A stretch of DNA of 6,649 nt from Paracoccaceae bacterium (GTDB lineage Bacteria > Pseudomonadota > Alphaproteobacteria > Rhodobacterales > Rhodobacteraceae): assembly GCA_023134935.1 (NCBI GenBank), contig JAGLUD010000233.1, positions 1 to 6,649 on the forward strand, in the 5' to 3' direction. Below the pieces are notes generated by a model. That model worked only from the letters and a program-made list of their open reading frames with translations. It searched no databases and was not told the origin of the DNA. Positions 1 through 6,218 of the stretch are shown here, one piece after another. The position numbers and the translations under genes were made by a program. Positions within the stretch are counted from its first letter, which is position 1. Each line of letters begins with the position of its first letter.

Positions 1-560
1 GGCCGCATGATGTGTTCTTCTTTGGTGGTCTGGAAGATGTGGTAATCTTCGTTATACGAAGAAATCGGCGTCAGATCGCGGAAGCCACCTTTGGCGATTT
101 CGTCGAAGCTTTTCTCGAAGATAAAGAACTCAAGTTCGGTCGCCATGACGGGGTTGAAGCCTATCTCGGCCAGCTTGGCTATCTGCTTTTTCAACATAGC
201 ACGAGGAGAATGCGAGACGGGCTCGTCGTGGTGGTCAAGCACGTCACAAAGCACCATAACAGTGCCTTCAAGCCACGGAACGGAACGTAAAGTGCCCAGA
301 TCAGGCTTCATAACATAATCGCCGTAACCGCTTTCCCAACTGGTCGAAGCGAAACCTTCAGGCGTGGCCATCTCAAGATCAGTGGCCAGCAGGTAATTAC
401 AACAATGCGTTTCCTCGTAAGCGCCATCAACGAAATGCTGCGCGAGGAAACGTTTGCCCATCAGGCGGCCTTGCATGTCAACCATACATACGAGAACGGT
501 ATCAATCTCACCATTGGAGACGGAGGTTTTTAGGTCTGCAAAAGAAAGATTACCGGACAT
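1..560 (-). CDS. Glutamine synthetase family protein, PuuA-like gamma-glutamyl-amine ligase (partial, N-terminal 186 residues)
   Basis: ATP-dependent ligase of the glutamine synthetase superfamily, probably joining glutamate to an amine through its gamma-carboxyl, as PuuA does with putrescine. It would be cytoplasmic. The 186 residues visible contain the N-terminal beta-grasp domain (about residues 18-105, with DMQGRLMGKRF at 28-38, comparable to DLNGCFRGKRI in E. coli PuuA). They also contain the beginning of the catalytic domain, with the metal-binding glutamates in TELEFF (E142, E144). The rest, including the ATP site, lies beyond the left edge. Two in-frame ATGs occur, at 566 and 560. The one at 560 is preferred because a GAG lies 7 nt upstream of it but only 1 nt from the other. 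It is the last visible gene of the TRAP operon, 72 bp after dctP, with a strong stem-loop in the gap. The family is secure. The amine substrate is not: ordinary GlnA is unlikely, and other gamma-glutamylamide synthetases remain possible. Confidence 0.9.
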   Translation of the reverse strand, partial: MSGNLSFADLKTSVSNGEIDTVLVCMVDMQGRLMGKRFLAQHFVDGAYEETHCCNYLLATDLEMATPEGFASTSWESGYGDYVMKPDLGTLRSVPWLEGTVMVLCDVLDHHDEPVSHSPRAMLKKQIAKLAEIGFNPVMATELEFFIFEKSFDEIAKGGFRDLTPISSYNEDYHIFQTTKEEHIMR

Positions 561-591
561 GTTCATACTCGATTTTCAAGGGTTGTGGGGT

Positions 592-621
592 GCTGCGGCC
601 CGACTCAAATTGGGCCGCAGC
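592..621 (-). promoter_or_regulatory. Stem-loop between dctP and the glutamine synthetase-like gene
   Basis: Perfect 10-bp GC-rich inverted repeat, GCTGCGGCCC (592-601) and GGGCCGCAGC (612-621), with a 10-nt loop, starting 11 bp after the dctP stop codon. In the direction of transcription it is followed by a CACCCCACAACCC-type sequence and not by a run of T, so it is not a textbook intrinsic terminator. More likely roles (inference) are protection of the dctP message 3' end or partial attenuation before the synthetase gene. Confidence 0.7.
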
Positions 622-632
622 GGGAATATACC

Positions 633-1661
633 TTAGTAACGGTAAGGTTTACCAGCTTTGTTCATCACGTCGTTATAGTCTTTGAAGATCTGAACAACCT
701 TGGCTTTAGTCTCGGACTCAGCCGCGATTTCATCCCAGAAAGTCACAGCAGCGTCTTCAACTGTCTGCCACTCTTCGTCAGGAATCGACGTCAGCTCCAT
801 TTTTGGACCGTTAACGCGCAGGTCGGCTTCGCCGCCCCAATACCACCACTGACGATAGTAGTGCGAGTGATCCATCATCATGTCGATCAGTTTCTGCAGA
901 CGTTCTGGCAGTTCCTGATAACGCTCGTTGTTGGCATAGAACGAACCAGCCCATGCACCCGAGATGTTGTTGGTCAGGAAGTAGTTTGTAACGTCTGCCC
1001 AGCCAACTGTGTAATCCTCGGTGATGCCGGACCATGCGATGCCGTCAAGCTCGCCAGTCTGAACCGCAACTTCGATGTCTTCCCACGGAAGATTCACAGG
1101 AACCACGCCGAACTGTGTCAAGAAGCGACCAGCGGTTGGGAATGTGAACACGCGTTTGCCGGAAAGGTCGGCAAGGCTGCGTACAGGGTCTTTAGTGGCA
1201 AAGTGGCATGGATCCCACGCACCAGCAGACAGCCAGCGAACGCCAACTTTTTCGTACTCTGAACGCCAGATGTCGCCCAGACCGTACTGGTTGAACAGCA
1301 CAGGAACGTCGAGCGAGTAACGGGATGCGAACGGGAAATACCCGCCGAATACTGTCACTTCGGTTGGAGACGCCATGGAGTCATCATCCGACTGAACCAT
1401 GTCGATTGTGCCCTTTTGCATGGCGCGGAACAATTCGCCTGTTGGTACAAGCTGGTCGGCTGTGAACAGCTCGATTTCCATCTCGTCTTGGACGGCGTTG
1501 AACATGTCAATGGACGGCTTCACGATATGCTCGGCCAAAGCTGGGCCAGCGTACGTTTGCAAGCGCCATTTGATTTTCGTGGCGCCGTGAACCGCTGGTG
1601 CGGCCAAGGCGGCTGCACCGGCAACACCGGCTGTGGTTAAAAACTTACGTCTAGTAGTCAT
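633..1661 (-). CDS. dctP: TRAP transporter substrate-binding protein, DctP family
   Basis: Periplasmic solute-binding protein of a tripartite ATP-independent periplasmic (TRAP) transporter, which hands a substrate to the DctQ/DctM membrane unit. The 342 residues match the family's usual length. The N-terminus is a twin-arginine signal (TRRKFLTTAG, residues 3-12) followed by an alanine-rich hydrophobic stretch, with cleavage probably at residues 23-27. The conserved central segment runs from SGKRV (167-171) to VQTGELDG (200-207). Arg170 aligns with the arginine that clamps the substrate carboxylate in SiaP and other DctP proteins (alignment by eye). The C-terminus is rich in Trp and Tyr (HYYRQWWYWGG, 267-277). 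The ATG has an AAGGAG (1668-1673) 6 nt upstream, a strong site. It lies 63 bp after dctM and is flanked by stem-loops on both sides, as expected if the binding protein is made in excess of the permeases. The substrate cannot be read from the sequence. An organic acid or amino-acid derivative is the general expectation. Confidence 0.95.
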   Translation of the reverse strand: MTTRRKFLTTAGVAGAAALAAPAVHGATKIKWRLQTYAGPALAEHIVKPSIDMFNAVQDEMEIELFTADQLVPTGELFRAMQKGTIDMVQSDDDSMASPTEVTVFGGYFPFASRYSLDVPVLFNQYGLGDIWRSEYEKVGVRWLSAGAWDPCHFATKDPVRSLADLSGKRVFTFPTAGRFLTQFGVVPVNLPWEDIEVAVQTGELDGIAWSGITEDYTVGWADVTNYFLTNNISGAWAGSFYANNERYQELPERLQKLIDMMMDHSHYYRQWWYWGGEADLRVNGPKMELTSIPDEEWQTVEDAAVTFWDEIAAESETKAKVVQIFKDYNDVMNKAGKPYRY

Positions 1662-1678
1662 AGTCTTCTCCTTGTTGC

Positions 1679-1719
1679 GAGGGGAGTACCCTCAATGGTC
1701 GAGGGGTTTTCCCCCTTCG
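1679..1719 (-). promoter_or_regulatory. Two tandem stem-loops in the dctM-dctP gap
   Basis: Two adjacent inverted repeats fill most of the 63-bp gap. The first in transcription order is GGGG/CCCC around an A-rich loop, extended by CGA/TCG with one bulged base (1700-1719). The second is GAGGG/CCCTC with a 5-nt loop (1679-1693). Neither is followed by a T-run on the minus strand. Such hairpins between permease and binding-protein genes could slow transcript decay or partly stop transcription, setting a higher DctP:DctQM ratio. This role is inferred. Confidence 0.5.
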
Positions 1720-1724
1720 TATGA

Positions 1725-3051
1725 TTAATTTCCGTAAACAACTCCCGGTAGCCAAAGGGCGATTTGCGGGAATACAATGATTGTTAGTAACGCTAACAGC
1801 ATCACGCCAACGAACGGGATGATGGACATATAAATGTCCTTCAACGTTATTTCCGGAGGCGCCATGGCCCTCATCAGGAACAGGTTGTATCCGAATGGGG
1901 GGGTCATGTAGGCGATCTGTGACGTGATGGTGTAAAGGATGCCGTACCAGATTAGGTCGAACCCGAGTGCGCCAACCAGCGGCACATAGAGCGGAGCGAC
2001 GATGACCAGCATGGCTGTGTCGTCAAGGAACGTACCCATTAGCAGGAAGGAAAGTTGCATCAGCAGAAGGATTTCCCAGCGACTAAGGCCAAGCCCGTCG
2101 AGGAAGAAACTTTTGATGGCTTTCACCGCGCCAACGCCGTCAAATATCGCGCCAAAGGCGAGGGCGGCGAGGATGATCCACATGAACATCGCACTGATGT
2201 TAAGGGTTTGGCGAACGGTGTTTTCGAATACTTCTTTGGTCAGACGACGTTTGACGATCGCGGCGATGGTCGCTGTTGCAGCCCCGACGGCGGAGCTTTC
2301 GACAAGGCTGGTCCAGCCTTTGATGAACGGGAACATCATTACGAAGAAGATGATCAGCGGCAGCATTCCGGCCCGCATCAGGCGAAATTTTTCTGCCAAT
2401 GGAACATCGCGTTCTTCTTTTGAAAGGGGTGGGCCGAGGGTCGGGTTGATTTTGCAACGAATGGCAATGTAGGCGATGAACATGGCGGCCATCATCAAGC
2501 CCGGGATTACGCCCGCCAGCCAAAGTTTACCAACGGGTTGACGCGCGATCATCGCATAAAGCACCAGCACCACGGAGGGTGGCACGAGGATACCAAGCGA
2601 GCTTCCCGGCCTGCACAACCCCCGAGATCATCCGTCTTGTCGTAACCCTCGCTTCAACAACTCGGGCAGGGCGATGGTGGCTCCGATGGCCATACCCGCC
2701 ACGGACAAGCCGTTCATCGCCGAAATCAGAACCATCAGGCCAATCGTGCCAATGGCCAGCCCGCCATTCAGCCCGCCCATCCATGACGTGGAACATTTTA
2801 TATAAATCATCGGCAATACCGGATTCCGACAGGATAAATCCCATGTAAATGAACAGCGGCAGGGTCAGCAGCGGATACCATTTCATCAGCTTCATGGAGG
2901 CAGTAAAGGCGATCTCAACCCCTCCGTCCCCCCAAAGCAGCATAGCCGAGGCTGCGGCGACAAAGCCGATACCGGCAAACACCCGTTGCCCCGTTATCAG
3001 CATCAGCATCATCGAGGCGAACATCATCAGGGCGATCATTTCAAAAGACAT
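1725..3051 (-). pseudogene. dctM: TRAP transporter large permease DctM, frameshifted (intact apart from four 1-nt insertions)
   Basis: Large membrane subunit of the TRAP transporter, the channel-forming part that couples uptake to a cation gradient. As given, the frame is broken. Residues 1-89 (to MFHV) read in one frame. WMGGLNGG through LLKRG (46 residues) reads in a second. YDK follows in a third, and RMISGVVQAG returns to the first. SSLGILVPPS to the stop (292 residues) is in the second frame again. Each junction is explained by one extra base: near 2784, 2644-2645, 2635 and 2603-2604. Removing four bases from the 1327-bp span leaves 441 codons, a 440-residue protein, which is normal for DctM. 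All conserved segments survive, including FLDD (about 340) and MTPPFGYN (about 381). The start ATG overlaps the dctQ stop as TGATG. Unrepaired, translation ends at 2527 after 174 residues. Clustered sequencing or assembly errors and recent gene decay are both possible. I favour errors. Confidence 0.85.
2603..2784 (-). other. Cluster of four single-base insertions inside dctM
   Basis: Read on the gene strand, the extra bases are: A between GTC and TGG (2784); a second T in GGGTTACGAC (2644-2645) where GGGTACGAC would give RGYD; A in AAGACGG (2635) where AAGCGG would give KR; and an extra A in GGGAAGC (2603-2604) where GGAGC or GGGAGC would give GS. All are insertions of A or T, there are no deletions, and the codons between them remain well-conserved DctM protein sequence. 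No comparable defect is visible in any other gene here. Confidence 0.8.
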
Positions 3052-3647
3052 CAGATTTCTTCTCCGCGAATTTTAGCTACATCTGTGAAGAAGACAGCGA
3101 TGGCTTGCAGCAACATCAGGAAAATCCCCGTCGCCGCAGTTAGTTTTATGGGCCACATCAAGGGTCGCCATGCTGACGGATTTCGTTCTAGAAATCCGGT
3201 GATTTCGCCAACACCCGCTGGGCCACCTGTTAGGAAAGCAACGGCGAGGTCTTTGAAAAATGTGAATGGCGTGTCGCCAAAGTACCCCAGCGAATAGGCC
3301 GAACTTGAAACCGCGCCGTAAAATAGCACACCGAGGTAGAAGATCAGGGCGAAGATGGTGAACGCATCCACCCATGCTTTGGTTTTGTCAGACCATGCGC
3401 CGTACACCAAATCCATCCGCACATGCCCGCCAAGTTGCATCGAGTACGGCCCGCCCAAAAGGTAATAGGCCACCATTGTGAACTGCGCCAACTCCAGCGT
3501 TATAAGCGAAGGCTGGAAGAAGGTTTTCGAGATCGAGGACCAAAGCAAAATAGCCATCATCACGAAGATCAAATACATCGCGAACCGGCCAACGCGGTAG
3601 TTGACGGCGGTGACTACGCGAACATATGTGCGTATCCATCTAGGCAT
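3051..3647 (-). CDS. dctQ: TRAP transporter small permease, DctQ family
   Basis: Small integral-membrane subunit that pairs with DctM in the inner membrane. From the chosen start it has 198 residues with four predicted membrane segments: about 21-40, 50-70, 92-112 and 166-187. The conserved GGHVRMDL motif (73-80) follows segment two, and WRPLMWPIKL (160-169) leads into segment four. A more upstream in-frame start (3695) would add 16 residues that are antisense-free but lie within the preceding gene. The ATG at 3647 is preferred because GGAGG (3654-3658) sits 6 nt before it and MPRWIRTY is a typical N-terminus. The gene overlaps the end of the amidohydrolase gene by 8 nt and ends in TGATG with dctM, so all three are probably translationally coupled. 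The loop between segments three and four (about 122-160) looks long for the family. Confidence in the family is high. Confidence 0.93.
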   Translation of the reverse strand: MPRWIRTYVRVVTAVNYRVGRFAMYLIFVMMAILLWSSISKTFFQPSLITLELAQFTMVAYYLLGGPYSMQLGGHVRMDLVYGAWSDKTKAWVDAFTIFALIFYLGVLFYGAVSSSAYSLGYFGDTPFTFFKDLAVAFLTGGPAGVGEITGFLERNPSAWRPLMWPIKLTAATGIFLMLLQAIAVFFTDVAKIRGEEI

Positions 3648-4443
3648 GTGTGGCCTCCGTTTTTGGCGTGGAAAGCCGCAACGTATCAAGCGCATGGGAG
3701 ATCATAGAAGACAGCTCGTCGGCGATCTTTTTCTGGTCGTCCTCAGTTGCGATCAAATCGTTCCGAATTTCGATCATTACGTTCAGCAGACCATTTGGAA
3801 TTGCGTGTAATTTAAGGGTATGAGTAACGCCGTCGTCTGGCCCATAGGGTTGGTTGCGCTGAACTTCCAGTGTGCTGGGGATCGCTAGCATAGCATCGGC
3901 CAAGGTTTCGTCTTGGTCATGTAGAACGCCCAACTCCACCTTGCGTTTTTCCCCAAAATAAATCGGTGTAAAGCTGTGGATGGTGACGATTACCGTTGTT
4001 CGTCCTGCGTCAGCCCGTGCCGTAATTTCATCTTTGATGGCATTGGTGAACGGCACATAAACCTCGTTAACCCGCGCAGCTTTCTCCTCTGGTGGTATGT
4101 TCTGGTTTCCCGCAATCGGAAATATTTCGCTTTTCGCTGGCATAGCACCCGCCGCTTCGGGCGGGCGGTTGCAGTCGTAAACCAGCCTTGAAACAGTAGC
4201 CGCAATCAAGCTGGCATCAAGCGTAGTGCTCAAATGCTTGGCTACCGATAACGCGCCAGGATCCCACGCGACATGGCTGTTTGCAGTTTGCGTGTCTAAT
4301 CCGAGGTTATCAAGACTGGCGGGAATGTGCTTTGACGCATGCTCACAAACAAGCAATACGACAGACGTCCCGTCAGGGTTGACTGTTTCAAATGCAGATC
4401 CGTCTGATACGGATAAGATAGGTGTGCTTATTGGTGGCTTCAA
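3640..4443 (-). CDS. N-formylglutamate amidohydrolase family protein
   Basis: Zinc-dependent amidohydrolase family whose characterised member (HutG-type FGase) splits N-formyl-L-glutamate into formate and glutamate. It would be cytoplasmic, since no signal peptide is seen. The 267 residues carry the family motifs in order: CEHASKHIP (33-41), HVAWDPGA (57-64), SRLVYDCNRP (85-94), TIHSFTP (154-160), LGVLHD (171-176) and EIRNDL (225-230). The likely metal and catalytic residues are among the Glu and His of these motifs. The start is TTG at 4443: no in-frame ATG lies nearby, a TAG closes the frame 18 nt upstream, and GAGGA (4450-4454) sits 6 nt before it. It is the first gene of the TRAP operon and overlaps dctQ by 8 nt. 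No histidine-utilisation genes are seen beside it. Together with a gamma-glutamyl ligase-like gene this makes a pathway-specific amide hydrolase as likely as true FGase. The reaction is inferred only from the family. Confidence 0.9.
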   Translation of the reverse strand: MKPPISTPILSVSDGSAFETVNPDGTSVVLLVCEHASKHIPASLDNLGLDTQTANSHVAWDPGALSVAKHLSTTLDASLIAATVSRLVYDCNRPPEAAGAMPAKSEIFPIAGNQNIPPEEKAARVNEVYVPFTNAIKDEITARADAGRTTVIVTIHSFTPIYFGEKRKVELGVLHDQDETLADAMLAIPSTLEVQRNQPYGPDDGVTHTLKLHAIPNGLLNVMIEIRNDLIATEDDQKKIADELSSMISHALDTLRLSTPKTEATHA

Positions 4444-4449
4444 TTTCCA

Positions 4450-4454
4450 TCCTC
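4450..4454 (-). promoter_or_regulatory. Ribosome binding site supporting the TTG start of the amidohydrolase gene
   Basis: GAGGA on the minus strand, 6 nt from the TTG at 4443. It decides the start, because the frame has no ATG here and is closed upstream by TAG at 4461-4459. An ATG at 4450 is in a different frame. Confidence 0.7.
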
Positions 4455-4469
4455 GACGCTATCTGAAGA

Positions 4470-4498
4470 GAATTGAACAGGTTTAATGAGTCTGTCAA
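4470..4498 (-). promoter_or_regulatory. Candidate promoter of the amidohydrolase-TRAP operon
   Basis: Perfect TTGACA (-35, 4498-4493) on the minus strand, 17 bp before a weak CAATTC (-10, 4475-4470). The -35 shares three bases with the left arm of the inverted repeat at 4496-4521, so binding there would interfere with or activate this promoter. The -10 is a poor match, so the assignment is tentative. Confidence 0.4.
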
Positions 4499-4521
4499 CA
4501 TATTTTCTGTTAAATATGTTG
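4496..4521. promoter_or_regulatory. Perfect inverted repeat, candidate operator of the RpiR-type regulator
   Basis: CAACATATTT (4496-4505) and its exact reverse complement AAATATGTTG (4512-4521), separated by six bases. It lies in the middle of the 131-bp gap between the divergent regulator and operon, overlapping candidate -35 hexamers on both strands. A dimeric RpiR protein binding an AT-rich palindrome in its own divergent promoter region is the standard arrangement. The specific pairing here is inferred. Confidence 0.75.
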
Positions 4522-4547
4522 CAAGGATGAGGTCTGCGTACTAAATT
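4519..4547 (+). promoter_or_regulatory. Candidate promoter of the RpiR-family regulator gene
   Basis: TTGCAA (4519-4524) and TAAATT (4542-4547) are spaced 17 bp, each matching four of six sigma-70 consensus positions. The -35 overlaps the right arm of the inverted repeat, which would allow autoregulation. This is tentative. Confidence 0.35.
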
Positions 4548-4562
4548 TTACACAAAATAGTT

Positions 4563-4568
4563 AAGGGG
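4563..4568 (+). promoter_or_regulatory. Ribosome binding site supporting the TTG start of the regulator gene
   Basis: AAGGGG followed by 6 nt and then TTG at 4575. The frame is closed upstream by TAA at 4542-4544 with no ATG between, and the next in-frame ATG (residue 44) would cut into the DNA-binding helices. This makes TTG the likely start. Confidence 0.65.
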
Positions 4569-4574
4569 ATAAAC

Positions 4575-5447
4575 TTGACCAATCCTACTACAACAATCGC
4601 AGAAAATCTCCAGGCTAGGTTTGACTCGTTAACACGGGCGGAACGGCAGCTTGCGAATTCCTTGCTTGATAATTATCCGGTGTCCGGATTGGCCAGCATC
4701 ACGATGGTCGCCCAGAATGCGGATGTTTCGACACCGACCGTGGCGCGAATGGTGCAAAAACTGGGCTTCAAGGGCTATCCTGAATTTCAGCGCGCTTTGC
4801 GTGGTGAGCTGGAGGCGCGGATTTCCAATCCGATTGCAAAGCACGACAATTGGGCGACTACCGCACCTGAAACACATATTCTTAATCGGTTCGCTGATGC
4901 CGTGATTGAGAACGTGCGCCAAACTTTGGGGCAGCTTGATCCGGACGAGTTCGACGGAGCATGCGCGATGCTGACTGACAAGGAGCGTTCCGTTTACATC
5001 GTTGGTGGGCGGATCACGCGTGCGCTTGCGGACTATATGTTTACGCATCTGCAAGTGGCCCGCGAGAAAGTCTCTCTGATACCGTCCAACTCAAACACAT
5101 GGCCGCATTATGTGCTGGATATGAATGCGGGTGACGTTTTGGTGGTGTTCGACATTCGCCGTTACGAGCATGACATTCTTAGGTTGGCGGAACTTGCAAA
5201 AGAACGTGGTGTCGAGATAATCCTGTTTACGGACCAGTGGAGTTCGCCCGTATCGAAGTCCTCCACTTATCGGTTCAACTGCCGGATCGAGGTGCCCTCG
5301 GCATGGGATTCATCGACAGCAACTGTGTTGATAGTGGAGACAATGATCGCCTGCGTTCAGGACCGGATGTGGAACATTACGAGTGACCGTATGGAAGAGC
5401 TGGAAAAGCTGTTCGATCGAACCAGATTGTTCCGAAAATTCATCTAG
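4575..5447 (+). CDS. RpiR/MurR-family transcriptional regulator with HTH and SIS domains
   Basis: DNA-binding regulator of 290 residues, the usual family length. An N-terminal HTH_6 domain covers about residues 5-80, with helix-turn-helix SITMVAQNADVSTPTVARMV (41-60) followed by QKLGFKGYPEF. A SIS ligand-binding domain covers about 120-260, with the entry motif VYIVGGRITRALADY (140-154). In classic RpiR proteins the second half of the pocket is a Ser-Gly-Thr/Glu phosphosugar motif. Here the equivalent stretch reads DVLVVFDIRRYEHD (187-200), so a phosphosugar ligand is doubtful. It is transcribed divergently from the amidohydrolase-TRAP-synthetase operon across a 131-bp gap with a perfect palindrome, so it probably controls that operon and itself. 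The start is TTG with AAGGGG 6 nt upstream. A bidirectional terminator begins about 10 bp after its stop. The family call is firm. Target and ligand are inferred. Confidence 0.93.
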   Translation: MTNPTTTIAENLQARFDSLTRAERQLANSLLDNYPVSGLASITMVAQNADVSTPTVARMVQKLGFKGYPEFQRALRGELEARISNPIAKHDNWATTAPETHILNRFADAVIENVRQTLGQLDPDEFDGACAMLTDKERSVYIVGGRITRALADYMFTHLQVAREKVSLIPSNSNTWPHYVLDMNAGDVLVVFDIRRYEHDILRLAELAKERGVEIILFTDQWSSPVSKSSTYRFNCRIEVPSAWDSSTATVLIVETMIACVQDRMWNITSDRMEELEKLFDRTRLFRKFI

Positions 5448-5455
5448 CGCATACG

Positions 5456-5484
5456 AAAAAGGGCGCCCTATCTGGACGCCCTTT
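5456..5484. terminator. Bidirectional intrinsic terminator between the regulator and bioY
   Basis: Eight-bp stem AAAGGGCG (5458-5465) and CGCCCTTT (5477-5484) with an 11-nt loop, between two convergent genes. On the minus strand the stem runs into TTTTT (5460-5456), a good terminator for bioY. On the plus strand only the stem's own TTT and then GAATT follow, so it should be weaker for the regulator gene. Confidence 0.85.
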
Positions 5485-5505
5485 GAATTAGGTTAAGCGT
5501 TGGAG

Positions 5506-6108
5506 TTACCCGCGCGCTTTGCCAACCATTTTCCATACAGCAGGAACCAGAAGTGCGGCCAAGGCCAACTTCATAGCGTCGCCGATCAGGTAAGGTGTTA
5601 AACCCCACGCAAATGCATTTTCCCATGTGTATAGGTGCGCAAGCCACATAACGCCGGGAACATAGATGATTAGGCTACCGACGAACATCGCAACAGCCAT
5701 CAGTACTACGTTACGATCCCAACCACGACGCGCGGCATAACCGAGTGCCAGTGTTGCCAGTACGAAACCAACTAGATAGCCACCAGTGCTGCCCATCATA
5801 TATTCAACGCCAGTCGTGCCAGCGGCAGAGTTGGCAAATACGTCAAACCCAAGTGCACCTACCAGCATGTAGCCGATGATCGTCGCTAGACCCAGGCGTG
5901 GGCCGTATGCTGTGCCGATAGTTAGTACTGCGAAAGTTCCCATTGTCACAGGAACGGGGGAGTATGGAATTGGGAATTTGATCTTGGCGGAGATCGCCAG
6001 TGCGGCAATCCCGAGGATGACTAAAACGATGCGCTTAACCCATAGGGCGCTGCCCTCAGTGGACCAGAATTCTTCGGATAGTACGGAATTAGATACTGCG
6101 GTGGACAT
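5506..6108 (-). CDS. bioY: BioY, biotin transporter substrate-binding (S) component
   Basis: Integral-membrane biotin-binding subunit of an energy-coupling-factor type transporter. The 200 residues fit the family and form about six hydrophobic segments from residue 25 on. Family motifs visible are YSPVPVT (49-55), GSTGGYLVGF (106-115) and the C-terminal GDAMK (176-180), whose Asp and Lys positions are conserved in BioY. The ATG at 6108 has a strong AAGGAGGT five nt upstream. The gene is closed by a terminator 21 bp past its stop and faces away from dgkA, so it appears to be a single-gene unit. No ATPase (BioM) or T component (BioN) is next to it. Solitary BioY proteins are known, and these either act alone or share energising units encoded elsewhere. 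No TTAT-N2-ATAA type BioR site was seen in the 110-bp upstream gap. Confidence 0.94.
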   Translation of the reverse strand: MSTAVSNSVLSEEFWSTEGSALWVKRIVLVILGIAALAISAKIKFPIPYSPVPVTMGTFAVLTIGTAYGPRLGLATIIGYMLVGALGFDVFANSAAGTTGVEYMMGSTGGYLVGFVLATLALGYAARRGWDRNVVLMAVAMFVGSLIIYVPGVMWLAHLYTWENAFAWGLTPYLIGDAMKLALAALLVPAVWKMVGKARG

Positions 6109-6218
6109 GGCCGACCTCCTTGTTTGTTAGGCTCCGAGGGGTTTTCGCATGGGTGGACGAGCTAAAGCAAGTGTAAAGGGGGCTTGGAATTCATTGTGCC
6201 GACTGCAATAGTGCGTGG

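Noticed and set aside
585..1262. 225-codon open frame on the plus strand opposite dctP
   Set aside because: It is fully antisense to a clearly conserved binding protein, has no recognisable domain, and reads as the shadow of the dctP codons.
2002..2472. 156-codon open frame on the plus strand opposite dctM
   Set aside because: It is antisense to conserved DctM sequence and basic/serine-rich in a way typical of shadow frames. I see no family resemblance.
3648..3695. Upstream in-frame start for dctQ at 3695
   Set aside because: It would add 16 residues inside the amidohydrolase gene. The ATG at 3647 has a strong GGAGG 6 nt upstream and a typical DctQ N-terminus.
6135..6146. Shared 12-mer CGAGGGGTTTTC upstream of bioY (6135-6146) and upstream of dctP (1700-1711)
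   Set aside because: Considered as a common regulatory element. The dctP copy is part of a hairpin and the bioY copy is not, and the genes are functionally unrelated, so chance is more likely.
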